64,000 nt of DNA from Cryptomeria japonica (lineage: Eukaryota > Streptophyta > Pinopsida > Cupressales > Cupressaceae). The notes below the pieces were generated by a model that did not search any database, had not been told where the DNA came from, and saw only the letters and a program-made list of their open reading frames with translations. Shown here one piece after another: positions 21,679-33,068 of the stretch (its first letter is position 1; each line of letters begins with the position of its first letter). The position numbers were made by a program, and so were the translations under genes. The DNA lies in the NCBI RefSeq assembly GCF_030272615.1, contig NC_081411.1:184195572-184259571 (forward strand), written 5' to 3'.

Positions 21679-22860
21679 AAGATAAAATGAACTAATACAA
21701 ACTTGCCCCAAGATGGGAATGATATGCCCCCTCAAGAGATTAGATGAAAAATGTCTGGAAAGATCACAGACAATCTCTTGATAAGAAAGAAAGGCTAGAA
21801 AGGACTGACCAGATAGAATAGAGTGACAAAGTCATGAGATAATGAAGACTAGCTCGGGAGACTAGGGCTAGGGTAGTCTATAAGATATACTATGAGGGAA
21901 CACATCCTCATTGTCATCCACACATCAAAGAGATCAGAGTGCAGAGATAGGAGAGAGCAGTCAGCAGCAATGGCATTAGTGCATAGATTCGATTGCATTC
22001 ACCAATTTCAGAAGCCAACAGATGCAAGAGAGTCGGTAAGTACCAAAAAACCTCCTTGTACTTTGTCGCAATAAATATTGTCATTAATGCATGCTAAGTA
22101 GTGCAATAAATGCACTTTTAGGAATGTCAAACAAGGTCAAAAATTGCTGAGGCGCGAATGCGTTGGTACCAAGCGCATCTGTGTTTGTGCCAAGCGCATC
22201 TATGAATGAAAAGGTGTTTGTATCAAATGCGATCGTGTCTATGTTGTGCAAGTGTGTTTGTGCTATGTGGGTGCATTTGTGCTATATGGATGCGTCTGCG
22301 TAGAACAGAGGCACGTCTATGTATTTCAAGCGCGTCTGTGAAGAGCAGGCACGTATGTGCAATATGTAAGCGCGTTTATGTCTTTTAGGTCGAATTGGCA
22401 GTTCTGTGATGAACATACGTTGTCGATTGGATAAGATGCTGAGACGATACACTCAAGCAGGTCCTCTAGGGAAGACTAGAATAGCAGATAGGGCTAGGAT
22501 TGACAATTCTGTGATAGAACATACGTTGCCAATTAGGAAACTACTCAAGAGGATACAGTCAAGCAGAGGCCCTAGGATAGGATAGATCAAGGCACTTTGT
22601 GATGAATAGGGAGTACCAAGACGTAGTACTTTGGGAGAAATAGGGAGTACCAATATGAATAGCACTTTGTGATGAACAGGGAGTGCAAAAAAAGAGTAGC
22701 ACTTTGTGATGAACAGGGAGTACCACTAGGATAACAAGAAACACTTTGTGATGAACAGTGAGTGTCACTAGGATAGAGCACCATATGATAAATATAAGCA
22801 CTAAGATAAAAAGTAGCATTTTGTGATGAACAGTGAAGACCACTTTGACTAACACAGTTG
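21679..22860. other. Untranslated part of the minus-strand element, with motif and tandem repeats
   Basis: I see no gene between the polypurine tract and the plant-mobile-domain ORF. Positions 22150-22390 carry many AAGCGCRTCTRTG-like words (for example AAGCGCATCTGTG and AAGCGCGTCTGTG). A tandem repeat follows at 22590-22850. In Tat-type elements this zone commonly carries tandem repeats. Confidence 0.5.
22590..22850. repeat. Degenerate tandem repeat, GCACTTTGTGATGAACAGGG type
   Basis: The string CACTTTGTGATGAAYAGGGAGTA recurs about five to six times with 30-70 bp spacing and internal changes, at about 22593, 22623, 22664, 22698, 22742 and 22806. It lies in the untranslated zone of the minus-strand gypsy element, between its 3' LTR and the antisense ORF. 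Repeat units have drifted, so the array is old. Confidence 0.75.
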
Positions 22861-22879
22861 ATTTGCTTGACTGCAGGAG

Positions 22880-24216
22880 TATCTACCTATGCTGGAGTCA
22901 CGGGAGAGATTCCCATCGACTCAGAGTTTACGACCAAAGCTAACTTTTGAGGATAGAGCCACGATCGAGGTTATGGGCTTGCACCACATTCTATATGTGC
23001 CTGAGGTTCGGGCGAACATGGGGTTGTTGACTACGCTGGCCGAGAGATGGCACTCAAAGACTTGCAGTTTTCATTTGTCGATGGGTGAGATGACAGTCAC
23101 CTTAGAGGATGTTTAAAGGATTCTGAGATACTGATTGATGGGGAGTTGATACCCTACGATTGAGATGGAGACAAGGATGCACTGAGATGAGTGTTCCAGG
23201 CTCTCGAATTGGAGATGAGGGTTGGACATGTGGCATGGGATACCATGACACGGACTAGATTGGCATTACCAGCTGTACTGGCAGGAGTGATTAGTGGGTT
23301 CCTATGTCCAAACAGGGCTACACGAGGATTGGTTGTGGGCTGGGGTAGCACATTGGAGACACTGGTGACACAGCATACCAGATTTTCCTGAGGACCATGT
23401 CTACTGGCACATTTGTATTATGAGCTTCAGTAGTTTGTATACCATGGATCCATAGGATTGGGCTATGGAGTGACATTATTGCAGGTATGGGCATATGAGC
23501 ATCTGTCGGTTATGTGACTGATTCATTTTAGAGGCAGGGGCCATGGACATAGTTTTGTTCATTTATATGACATGATCACATCTCAGCCACGGATTGGCAG
23601 ATTGGAGTATTGGCACTAACTCTTCAATGAGATTGACACTGTGGTATGGAGACCATATCGAGAGTGCGAGGATTGGGAGGATGACACAGTTGAGTTGCCA
23701 TATAATTTTTGGAGCAGGTATCTGATTGGGTCGACGCCCTATGTGCTGGAGAGGCAGTTGGTGGATAGGGTGGGCAGGCAATTTGGCAGGATTTAGCGGA
23801 TGCCATGGGGTTCTGGGATGTATGCTCGGACAGTGAAAGATCAGGCACACTTAGGGTCGTTGTTGTCATATGATCAAGCCGTGATGTAGTTGGCAAAGAT
23901 GGTGCCCTTGCCTTGGGATATGTGGCTAGAGATAGAGGATGTAGGAATGGATGCAGACTATACTGAATATAGGGCTGAGCATCCATTTCCATGGTTGACA
24001 GATCCAAGGGAGCAGGTAGATGGGGATAGCGGGGGTGATGAGGATGATGATGGAGATGGTGGGGGTAGATGTCGATGGAGGAGGCAAGGTGTGGTAGGTG
24101 AGAGGAGAGTGGCTCCTTTGACAGAGGGTGAAGAGGAGAGACAGGCTCACATGGTGAGAGGCAGAGGTGGATTACCATTACAGATGCCAGCAACACAGGG
24201 TCCCAGACAAGTATAG
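22880..24216 (+). pseudogene. Plant-mobile-domain (PMD) ORF, antisense to the Tat-like element, broken
   Basis: The plant mobile domain is found in host MAIN-type proteins and in plant transposons. Here the frame shows GLLTTLAERWHSKTCSFHL and MGEMTVTLEDV (end of 22889-23116), then after shifts WGSTLETLVTQH, YGVTLLQVWAYEHLSV, EDDTVELPYNFWSRYLIGS and VLERQLVDRVGRQFG. The conserved core (W-x-x-x-T-x-x-F-x-x-x-x-G-E-M-T-V-T-L-E-D-V) is easily recognised. Several stops (TAG, TGA) and at least two shifts break it. It lies on + while the element's LTR and polypurine tract are on minus, so it is an antisense extra ORF, a layout known in plant Ty3/gypsy elements. Confidence 0.8.
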
Positions 24217-24830
24217 GGATAGGTATAGGGATGGGGATAGGGACAGGGGCAACCATAGGAGTAGCCATAGGTACATGGATAGGGGTAGCCACAGGAGCAG
24301 CCACAGGTACAGGGGGTAGAGGAGGAGGATGAGCTATTGGCTTTGAGGGAGATCTACCAGGGACAGGCAGATGAGATCCAAGATCTCGAGTGGGAGAGGG
24401 ATAGGCTCAGGAGATAGCTGAGGGATACTAAGTGGGAGAGAGATCATGCTATCCAATGTTACACAGAGGTTGAGACAACACTGAGGGCAGGGAGGCGGGC
24501 GGTAGAGGAAATAGGAGCAGGGGAGGAGATAGGCTACTGGCGAGACTTCTATTATGGAGCAGTGCCACCAGATCAGCAGGCTAGGAGCTTTCGCAGACCA
24601 TCGTAGACAGCGATGACCACTGGAGGGAGGGACTGGAGATAGGCTTCTAGCGATGGGGTCATGGGTCCTCCACCACCACTAGATAGAGGGGATAGGAGAG
24701 ATGATCCTGGGGTGGGTCCTTCTAGGGCTCAGACTCCATCGAGGCTAGGCGGCTCCAAGGGAGGGAGTTCATCATAGCCTAGAGGGCTCCCTATGTATCA
24801 GTTTTGTACCATTTTGTATGATGATGTAGA
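24217..24830 (+). pseudogene. C-terminal part of the PMD protein: Gln-rich repeat, coiled coil, Pro-rich tail
   Basis: After the PMD core, 24200-24310 is a repeat of six-base units such as GGATAG/CAG that would read Gly and Gln, with many CAG now TAG. Then 24318-24500 has an acidic and Leu/Arg-rich pattern (ELLALREIYQGQADEIQDLE, then WERDRLRR) that looks like a coiled coil. The end reads VMGPPPPLDRGDRRDDPG and a Ser/Gly/Pro-rich tail. The chain appears to be one long protein, now full of TAG stops. Confidence 0.6.
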
Positions 24831-24877
24831 CACCTTTGGGTGATTGTAGCCATATGATTTTGACATCATTGTATCAT

Positions 24878-25377
24878 NNNNNNNNNNNNNNNNNNNNNNN
24901 NNNNNNNNNNNNNNNNNNNNNNNNNNNNNNNNNNNNNNNNNNNNNNNNNNNNNNNNNNNNNNNNNNNNNNNNNNNNNNNNNNNNNNNNNNNNNNNNNNNN
25001 NNNNNNNNNNNNNNNNNNNNNNNNNNNNNNNNNNNNNNNNNNNNNNNNNNNNNNNNNNNNNNNNNNNNNNNNNNNNNNNNNNNNNNNNNNNNNNNNNNNN
25101 NNNNNNNNNNNNNNNNNNNNNNNNNNNNNNNNNNNNNNNNNNNNNNNNNNNNNNNNNNNNNNNNNNNNNNNNNNNNNNNNNNNNNNNNNNNNNNNNNNNN
25201 NNNNNNNNNNNNNNNNNNNNNNNNNNNNNNNNNNNNNNNNNNNNNNNNNNNNNNNNNNNNNNNNNNNNNNNNNNNNNNNNNNNNNNNNNNNNNNNNNNNN
25301 NNNNNNNNNNNNNNNNNNNNNNNNNNNNNNNNNNNNNNNNNNNNNNNNNNNNNNNNNNNNNNNNNNNNNNNNNNNNN
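24878..25377. other. Assembly gap of exactly 500 N
   Basis: The 500-base run of N is a placeholder of fixed size, so the true length is unknown. It hides the rest of the minus-strand gypsy element, whose pol genes should lie beyond it. No gypsy pol sequence is visible on the right side, up to 26461, so the missing part may be large. Confidence 0.95.
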
Positions 25378-26461
25378 AAAAGCAGTCAAAGGATGGCGAA
25401 AAGAAGTTATTGCAACTTAAAAGTAGACTAAGAAACGTAATGAAATCTTTACATCTATTATGTTGTTGGAATTGATATGATTACTCGTATAAATAAAAAT
25501 AATAACTCTAGGTGGTTGATAAGATGGTGTATCCATTCATACATAACGTGGCATTTCATGTGTTTTGGTGTTCAATTCAAGCATGTTCATATTCTATATG
25601 CTCAAAAGATGAAAATATGAGTTAATATAAGCAGAAGCCCATCTAAATCTAGATCAAATATCTTTGATCATATGTAGTCCTTAAATGCATTTGTTTACGG
25701 TAGGATATGATTGATCTGCTTTGAAACAATTCAAGCAACTTCCATTTAGGCTTTCCAAGTCCCTTCCCTGAGATGTATGGCCTTTATAGTCTATTGGGGC
25801 GAGACACCAAATGTAAATAGACTCACTTGGTATTCTTTACCAAAATGTGTTAAGACTTGCAAACTTATTTTGTGTGAACTACTTATACAGCCAATTCCTA
25901 CGTACCAAACAATATGTAAATTTCAAAGGATTTTGGATATGTATAATCTAATTTATAGAGAAAGCATGCTAAGAAGAACCTAAATATGAAAAATTATCAT
26001 CTCAGGAATAGGCTTTTATGGATATCACTGAAATAGCCACCACAAGGTATATAAAGTCTCTCGACGCAAGGAGTGAAACTATCAATAAATGTAACATTTT
26101 ATACCCATTAAGAACAGATCTATTTTGTTATTTTGTAATGCCTCGCCTTTCCCTTCTAGGTTGTACCATATATACAGATATTTTGAGGCAAAATCTAGAA
26201 AAGACAAAGTCCAAAAAAATAATTTTGTACCTGCTCCAGCTCACATAACAACCTCAATAGCAATACAGCTTTGCTTCCGCTAAATGTGAGTCCCCCTCAT
26301 AATGAAAGAATGGGCTTTTTATCGAATGTTGATTTGTTCAACTTATATTCTATGGCTACAGACTCTCGAGTGTAAACATAACATATATGTATATATACAA
26401 AAAAGCAGTTGACAAAGTGTTTTACGGACATCAATGCATGTACTTTCGACCAGTTACACCG
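25378..26461. other. Flank beyond the 3' end of the RING-H2 gene
   Basis: AT-rich DNA without a convincing ORF. The part next to 26462 probably holds the 3' untranslated region of the RING-H2 gene on the minus strand; its end was not placed. Confidence 0.4.
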
Positions 26462-29400
26462 CTAAATATCTTGCCTACAGACAGGGCAGGATCCATGCCT
26501 CATAAGCCATTTATCTACACAGGACATGTGAAATGTATGATGGCATAAAGGCAGGCTCCTAGCAGTTTCTCCTTGTTGAAGGTCCTAAACAAAACAAAAA
26601 AAGAAATAAAACAAAATATAAAATGTTTCATTTCTAAGATACTAGTATGGTACATGTATTTCCACCAAAAATCTAACAAATAATAATTTAAAGCAAAGGT
26701 TAAATACATAAATAAACTATATAAGACAAACCTGCAAACATATAGTGCAACAAATGTTCTCCCCACAAACATCCTTTTTAATTTCTTCAGTGATTAGATG
26801 TCGAGGAAGTTTCTCTAGGGAATCCCCAGATAACCCTTGCATTCCATCTTCTCCAAATATGTCATAAATCTCTTCATGGCTCGACCCTGCAATTCTAACC
26901 TGTTAAGCAAATATCCCCCTGTTATCCATTGAAAACGATATAAGCTAACAAAATTAAACGATGGTCACTTCAGCTGATGACATTTGAAAATATTTGTAAT
27001 TAATAATTATTTCACACAAGATAAGGAAAAAACCTGCCAATGGTATGCAGTTAGTGTTGCTGGGCCAACCTGTTCTTGTACAAACCTTCCATTAAGGAGC
27101 TCTTCAATGAAATCTGCCTACATAATTATGTATCATATCATCAAACAATAGAATTAAAATTGAATGAAAGAATATGTACATACAGCCAAAACCATAGTTG
27201 CTGAAATCGTCAAAAAATCATGACTAATCAGAACTCACCACTGTTGCTGATTTTCAAATCACCAGTTTTTCCAAAATTAATTGATGAACTAAAAAATTGA
27301 GACTTAAGATTAATCACAAAAAAAATCTGTGCGCCCCAAATTTTTGAACCTTTTTTGTGTTCTTTTATTTATATTTTTTTGGTTTTCCAGCATAACTTTT
27401 TCTCTATTTTTTGAGAGTTTTTATTAAATATGGCTGATTGTTTCCCAAGTTTTTCCCAATTTAAAATCTCTTTGAACTTCTGGTTTGTCAATTTATTCTC
27501 GAGAAAGATTTTTTTTACCACAACTTAAAACATCAAAAATTTTATGAACAAAACACAAAAGAAAAAGAGCTTACATAACTCTGATGAAGTATCATGCAAA
27601 ATTACATCCCAATTATAATTACATAGTTCTACAGTTGAACTGCAACAAGAATCACACAGGTAAAATGTGCTTAACATCCATGGGTAATATAATTCACTAA
27701 CCCATGGCCCAGACCAGGGCTACCCCCAATTTATAATCGTCTGATGCCAACTTGTAACAAACAACACCTGTATATTACAAAAACCATAGCACTTATCACA
27801 CAATAAGACATTGGAGGCTACGTCAGTAAGACATTGGATTAACACTAACAACCGATTATCACACAAAAATGTGAAACATTGCCTTTGGCACATTGTAATT
27901 TAGTCCACAAAATGTCTCTAAAATAGTTCAGCTTTCATCAAAACATAGTAGATCACCTTTCAAAAGATAGCACTAGCTTTGTCCAACAAAAGTTTGGGTA
28001 TATAATTCATCCTTACAACTTACGTATAAGGCACTTTTCAGAACCCTAACTCATACAAGTCTATTACTGGCAAATGAAAACTTGAAAACACAGAAGATCA
28101 TGCTTCATTAAATAAGGTTGCTCTTGCCCAGATGCTCGGATTACAGCCAGAAACTAGGTATACATCAGTAGATAACATAGGCAACATCAAAAACCGTGTC
28201 AGTAAATGACAAGAAGACTTCAATTAAGTATTCATTATTGATTAGCCATTGAAGAATGAGCATGACACCAGAAAAACATAACTGCACGATCTTGGACAAC
28301 ATCAGATTGACTTTGTGGGGAGGCTTCTCTTTCAATATTAAACTAGATTTCAAATTCGTTCAAAAACACCACTATAGTCTGCTTGGTAGTTTATTTTATG
28401 CAAATAATCAAGGAATTCAATTTTATAGAGTTGTTTTTGAACCACAATGACCAGTAAAAACCCAGAATCTTCAAATAAGATTCTATATTTGAACCTTTGT
28501 GATATATTGTCAAGTTGCAGGCATGATGACCACGAGTTTAGGTTGCAATCGTGACGAGCATGGAGGATAGGCAGCCCAACACTACAGTTTTATGCACGAT
28601 GAAATATTTGATTCAGCTAATGTAGACTTCAAATCTAACTGGAATGAATCATATTTTGAAATTTGTATTCCCTTGCACAACACATTTTTGCCAGTGTAAC
28701 AGGGTTCATGAAATTTTTACAGTAATTCCTACAGAATTATGCTTTTTTCAACCATACAACTTGAGAAGGTGTGTCTCAGTAGATTGATCTTCCATGAGAA
28801 GATGACAATAGAGCTTGCCTCTTGTTCAGTGTGTTGACAGTTGCGCTATCTCTGGCATTTGTTGCAATTTCCATCAATAGGTAGACTTGTGAATCTTAAC
28901 GAATGCAATAATATGTGACTACCTATAGCTAAAAAAATTGGCAATAGGTTGGATAGCCAATAAAGTGTTCACAAACAGTACAGGAACTGAATATCATTAT
29001 TCATATATAGTGGAATATTTCAAGTAAACAGCATACAAATGCTTGTTAGAATGACAGAACATAAACCTTCAGCACAAATTACAACCTCTAGATGAGACTG
29101 CCTTCACAAAATCAGATTTCATCCTCCGATCTCCAGCATCCAAGTGTTTTCATCTTTGAACTGATAGTTGAACACATGGTTAAAACTGTAGCAGAAATTA
29201 TAGGGAATATTGTAATGCCTTCAAAAGCAACCAAGTAATTCACTATATAAGAGCACCACCCAAAACTTAATGCAGTTCTTTCCATTTACCTTACAGAGAC
29301 CTTTGATGAAGTCCATGGACACATTTTCCAACTTCTAGTTGGGAATAGACAAAGGTTGTAGCAATCATATAAGAAAAACATGTTTTAGTTTATTTCATTG

Positions 29401-32357
29401 GTGAGTGATGCACTCCCTTATATGTTTGAGAACATTTTCCTTGAGGCCTTTCCAAGAGAATCCCTTATCCACGTATAAGTCTTGTAGAACTTCAGATGCC
29501 CAACCATTGGCACACCATGCAAAGCTCTCAAACTCTTTTCCTTCATCTTAGATTCGGAAACTAAGAAAATTCTTTCCTTGTATAAAATGAGACCATCTAC
29601 TACTAAGTACCTACCCTCCTTCACACTTTCATCTAAAATGTTAGAAGCAAAGACATTCTTAGAATATTTTCCCATGATTGAAGCCTTCCAATCAACAAAA
29701 ATAACAGAAATGGAATCTACACTACATATTCAAGAGAGTGCATGGGTAAATACATTCTTTTACCCTTTATGTACTCTATATCAAAATCATAAGCTTGAAG
29801 CTTAATCTCACACATTTTTGTTATTAATTATGCAAGTCACATCGGCCTAGGATGAACTTAAAGTTGTTATGTTCAAACACCACAGATTTCTGTGACGATG
29901 ATGAGGAGCAAAGGTTGCAGCTAGAGGCTAATGTAGCTCTTGGCAAAGTAAAGCAAGGACTATCAGTTTGTGGATGCAAATGTTCTGTTTGCTTCTGGAG
30001 ATGTGTGATGGAGAAAGGGCATGGTGACCGTCATTCTTGCATGGGGAGTCATTTGTGTACAGAAAACTGCAGTTATTGTGCTCAAGAAGGAGACAGCTTA
30101 AGCTTATGCGGGGATTTAGCAGGGCATGAAGGAAATCACAATTGCAAAAGGAAAAATCATACATGTGGCCAGAGCTGTTACTTATATGAGACATCTTCAA
30201 ATTGTAATGAGAAATGTTCTCTGTGGCCAGGGCACCCTGGCCAGCACAAGTGCAATTCCCCTCAACATATGTGCAACAGAAAATGCTCTCTTCCAAGCTG
30301 CATTAATCCCTGTGCTGTGACGATTGAATTGAACCATAAAGCGCATCAGTGCAATGAGAAATATTGTCCAACCAAATGCACGATAAATGGTTGCAGCAGC
30401 TCATTTCAGTCCTCCACCATACTTGAACAAGGTTCCATCATAAAAAAGCCTCACCAAGAGGTGACAATTTAGAAATCCTTCTTGTATCAATTTAATAATT
30501 ATGTTGAATATTGTAATAACAAGATTCTTTTTTAAAGGCAACAATACCACAATCAGGGCCACCTCATTAATCTAAGGATTAGAATTCATGAAGATAGAGA
30601 TCTAACAACAGATCAAAATAAAATTTAAAATGATTTTCAGAAGAGCAGGTGAATTGGTATTACCCTATCTTATATATATATCTACATAATAGTTTCCATG
30701 CAAAGAATCAAAACACATTGCAATATGATCCAAATCAAATAAGGCAAAAAGGCTACATTGTATTCATATGAAAACATGGATAAAGCATGTATGTATACAT
30801 TATATAACCTTAACATATAACATTTGTGTTCAATCGATGCCCTTGTTTGACCAGCAATATTGATTGTATTGATTAGTCTACACTAGCCATTCCCATTGAT
30901 GTTCATTTCCAGCCCAAACATCTGCCGGGTATGATTCCCTGCATTTCTTGGCCCCTTTGTTGCTGTTTGGTGGCTCTTTTATAGCTGTTTTGACCTGCAA
31001 ACATCAAACCTGCAATTAATTTTGACCTTTGCACGGCAGTTTCCAGACTTGACATTGATCATTCCAGAACTTGTTTGCAAGTATCTCATTGTTTCTTTCT
31101 GGTAGGACAATATTTTGATAGTATTCTATTACTATTATGAACTACTACCACTTCTTTACACACCACCAGGTCCTGGGTGTTTGTGAAATTGATTACCAAA
31201 CTGTTGTTCATATTTCTGAGTGCTTTTGGCTATGATTCAGACCTGTTTACCCTTCATATCAGTGAAAAGTCCAAGTTGCAGACCTGCAACCACTTTTTTA
31301 CACACTACCAAGTTCCGAGTGTGTGAAATTTATTAACATACTGCTGTTCAAAAAATTACACATTAAGTCAAATAATTGTAGCCATTGAGAGAAGCATTAG
31401 ATTAACTAGGAATTTAAAAATTTTACAAATGTTTTGAATTAAGCTCCCCTCCCTCATCGTTCAACCTTAACCTAAATTTGTGAATCTATATAAAAGGGTT
31501 CAAAGATAGAAATTACAAGATAACATGCTAGAAATCACGTATTTCAAAGTTCTTTCATTTTCTTACCAAAAGGTTGTAAAGTTTCCTAACAATAAGTCCA
31601 ATTAGTTATTTTCCTAAGTATTGCTACACAACAACTATACCATTACTATGTCCAACATTTGGCTGCTTCTGTAGTTTTCCCCAATATGTATTAAGAAACC
31701 ATACTGTCCGGGTAATAAGCTAAGGTACTCCATACTAAAAGCACAGTTGTACTCGTAAAGCTCAATTTACTCCTGAGCTTGATCACTACATCAAACCCCT
31801 TGTACAAAATTTGATTCAGATTAGTTTGTACAGTAAACAAAAAGATATGATTAGTAGACCCTCTCTGAATATCTTCTCTATTTCAACCAGTTAGGCTAGT
31901 TGTTTTCCCAAGTTGATCTACACAAAAGGAATACCTATGCCCAAAATTTGCCTATGATTTTTTCCCTAAAGTGCAGCGAGAAACCATACCAACTGTTACT
32001 CTACGTGTAGGTAAGTTCACAAGATAATCTAATCCCAAGCTTAGTCATGAGGCGAAATCTAAGGAATACAAAATTTGAACACATGCATCCCTAGAGTAGT
32101 TTCTACCATGGGAATCTCATACACCAAATTGTGACAGGCTTGATTGTGACCTAAAACACAACCTTTGCCTTTGCTTACCATTGATGATGAGCTCCTGGAT
32201 CTGGACCGCTCTGAATACCAATAAGCACGAGATGCTTCCAACACCTCAACAGATAGAACAGCACCCGCCACAGCTCCTAATCCAGCTCCACGAATAAGGC
32301 CACTGTCAGAGGCTCGGCCTGCTAATGCACCTGTGACAGCTCCAGTAAAAGCTCCTG
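26462..32357 (-). CDS. RING-H2 E3 ubiquitin ligase, NEP1-interacting-protein-like, 5' exon(s) not found
   Basis: Host gene of the NIP1/NIP2-like type: membrane-linked RING-H2 ubiquitin ligases. Four exons on the minus strand: 32357-32179, 27117-27034, 26899-26732 and 26584-26462 (stop TAG at 26464-26462). Each has GT and AG borders, and the last three codon joins are in phase 0. Exon one in view encodes a Gly-zipper, hydrophobic stretch ([20 protein letters not shown], then [20 protein letters not shown]) ending in a Ser/Arg tail. Exon two gives [16 protein letters not shown] and exon three [17 protein letters not shown]. Exons three and four make the RING: CTICLQD (C-x2-C), CHHTFHMSC (C-x-H-x2-H-x2-C) and SCPVCRQDI. 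All eight zinc ligands of RING-H2 are present and the frame is open throughout. Together these exons encode about 183 residues. The N-terminal exon, entered in phase 1, was not found up to 36 kb. The first intron in view is 5.06 kb. Transcription was not tested. Confidence 0.9.
27118..29279. other. Right part of the 5 kb intron of the RING-H2 gene
   Basis: No exon or known element was recognised here. It is AT-rich. Small ORFs, for example 28165-28353 (minus) and 28256-28450 (plus), overlap on opposite strands and have no known domain. Confidence 0.5.
29280..29850 (-). pseudogene. Ty3/gypsy pol fragment: RNase H end, integrase zinc finger and start of core
   Basis: Reading the minus strand: 29850-29710 encodes the end of an RNase H ([20 protein letters not shown], then SLEYVV and a stop). 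The ORF 29675-29418 has the H2C2-type zinc finger context [20 protein letters not shown] and [19 protein letters not shown]. At about 29340-29280 PIPN(stop)[13 protein letters not shown] is the start of the integrase core. It is a truncated gypsy copy of another lineage than the Tat element, lying in the RING-H2 gene intron, 30 bp from the Cys-rich fragment. Confidence 0.8.
29880..30470 (+). pseudogene. Cys/His-rich exon of a multidomain gene (fragment)
   Basis: The frame from 29852 reads about 200 residues crowded with Cys and His: [56 protein letters not shown] and [19 protein letters not shown]. Such a run looks like the Cys-rich zinc-binding part of a large multidomain protein family of plants and protists, in which it precedes a vWA domain. 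CACCACAG before 29887 suits an acceptor site, so the ATG at 29852 is probably not the start. The TAG at 30470 may be after the real exon end. It is on + inside the minus-strand RING-H2 gene intron. Only this exon and the vWA piece are seen, so I treat it as a relic. Confidence 0.6.
30473..32178. other. Intron sequence of the RING-H2 gene
   Basis: I see no exon here on either strand. The expected exons joining the Cys-rich and vWA pieces were not found. Confidence 0.45.
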
Positions 32358-33068
32358 CTGCAAATGGAGAAAAAAACCTATAGATTTCAGAATAGTTTCT
32401 AGAATTCCATTGTTTATTCGCTGCACTATATAATGCAATTCAGAAAGTTCACCGACAATCCAAATCTACCAATGGGATTTTAATAGAAACAAGACTTGCT
32501 TCACAATCATAGCAATCAAATTTGACATGTTAAAACCATTAAAACAACTGAAAAAGCATAAGCAATTTTAGTTTTTTGTTTACATTCAGTTGAGTATTTC
32601 TGATTAAGCAAAAGCCTATTACTGAAACTAGGGATTTTGTTTGCAAAAAGACTCTTAAACCTAATTGTAACATAAAAACCCTATTTAGTATCTCCTGAAC
32701 TTGAATAATTCCAAATTTCCCATAACTATTCAGAGAATGGAATATCTTACAGGCAACTCAAATCTCCAAACACGTGTAACAGTGTAACCAAGGCTACCTC
32801 ATAAAAAAATTAAATATTCATTATAGGCATGTATATCATACAATCAGATTCTTCTTGAAAAAATCTTAGGAATGAACCTCCACACTAAATTTGGATGACA
32901 TTCATGAGGGTCAAGATTAGTTGCAAGCTTGTAATTACAGCAATCAGATACCTAAACAAGAACGGAAATAAGTGAATACTTATTTATGAAAAGACAGAGA
33001 CAAGTTCTGTTTAGTTAAAGCAATCCCCATTGCAATCCTCAAGCAACTAGTAACTACTTACTATCTTG

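Noticed and set aside
22590..22850. CRISPR-like reading of the tandem repeat
   Set aside because: Repeats are degenerate, spacing is uneven, no cas gene exists and the DNA is plant nuclear.
23624..24304. Minus-strand ORF of 226 residues rich in Pro and His
   Set aside because: It is antisense to the PMD ORF, and its peptide is low complexity.
24836..25420. Long ORFs across the N run on both strands
   Set aside because: They consist of unknown bases and exist only because N has no stop codons.
25777..26248. Two short + ORFs near the gap
   Set aside because: No domain, AT-rich codon use, no splice context; probably chance.
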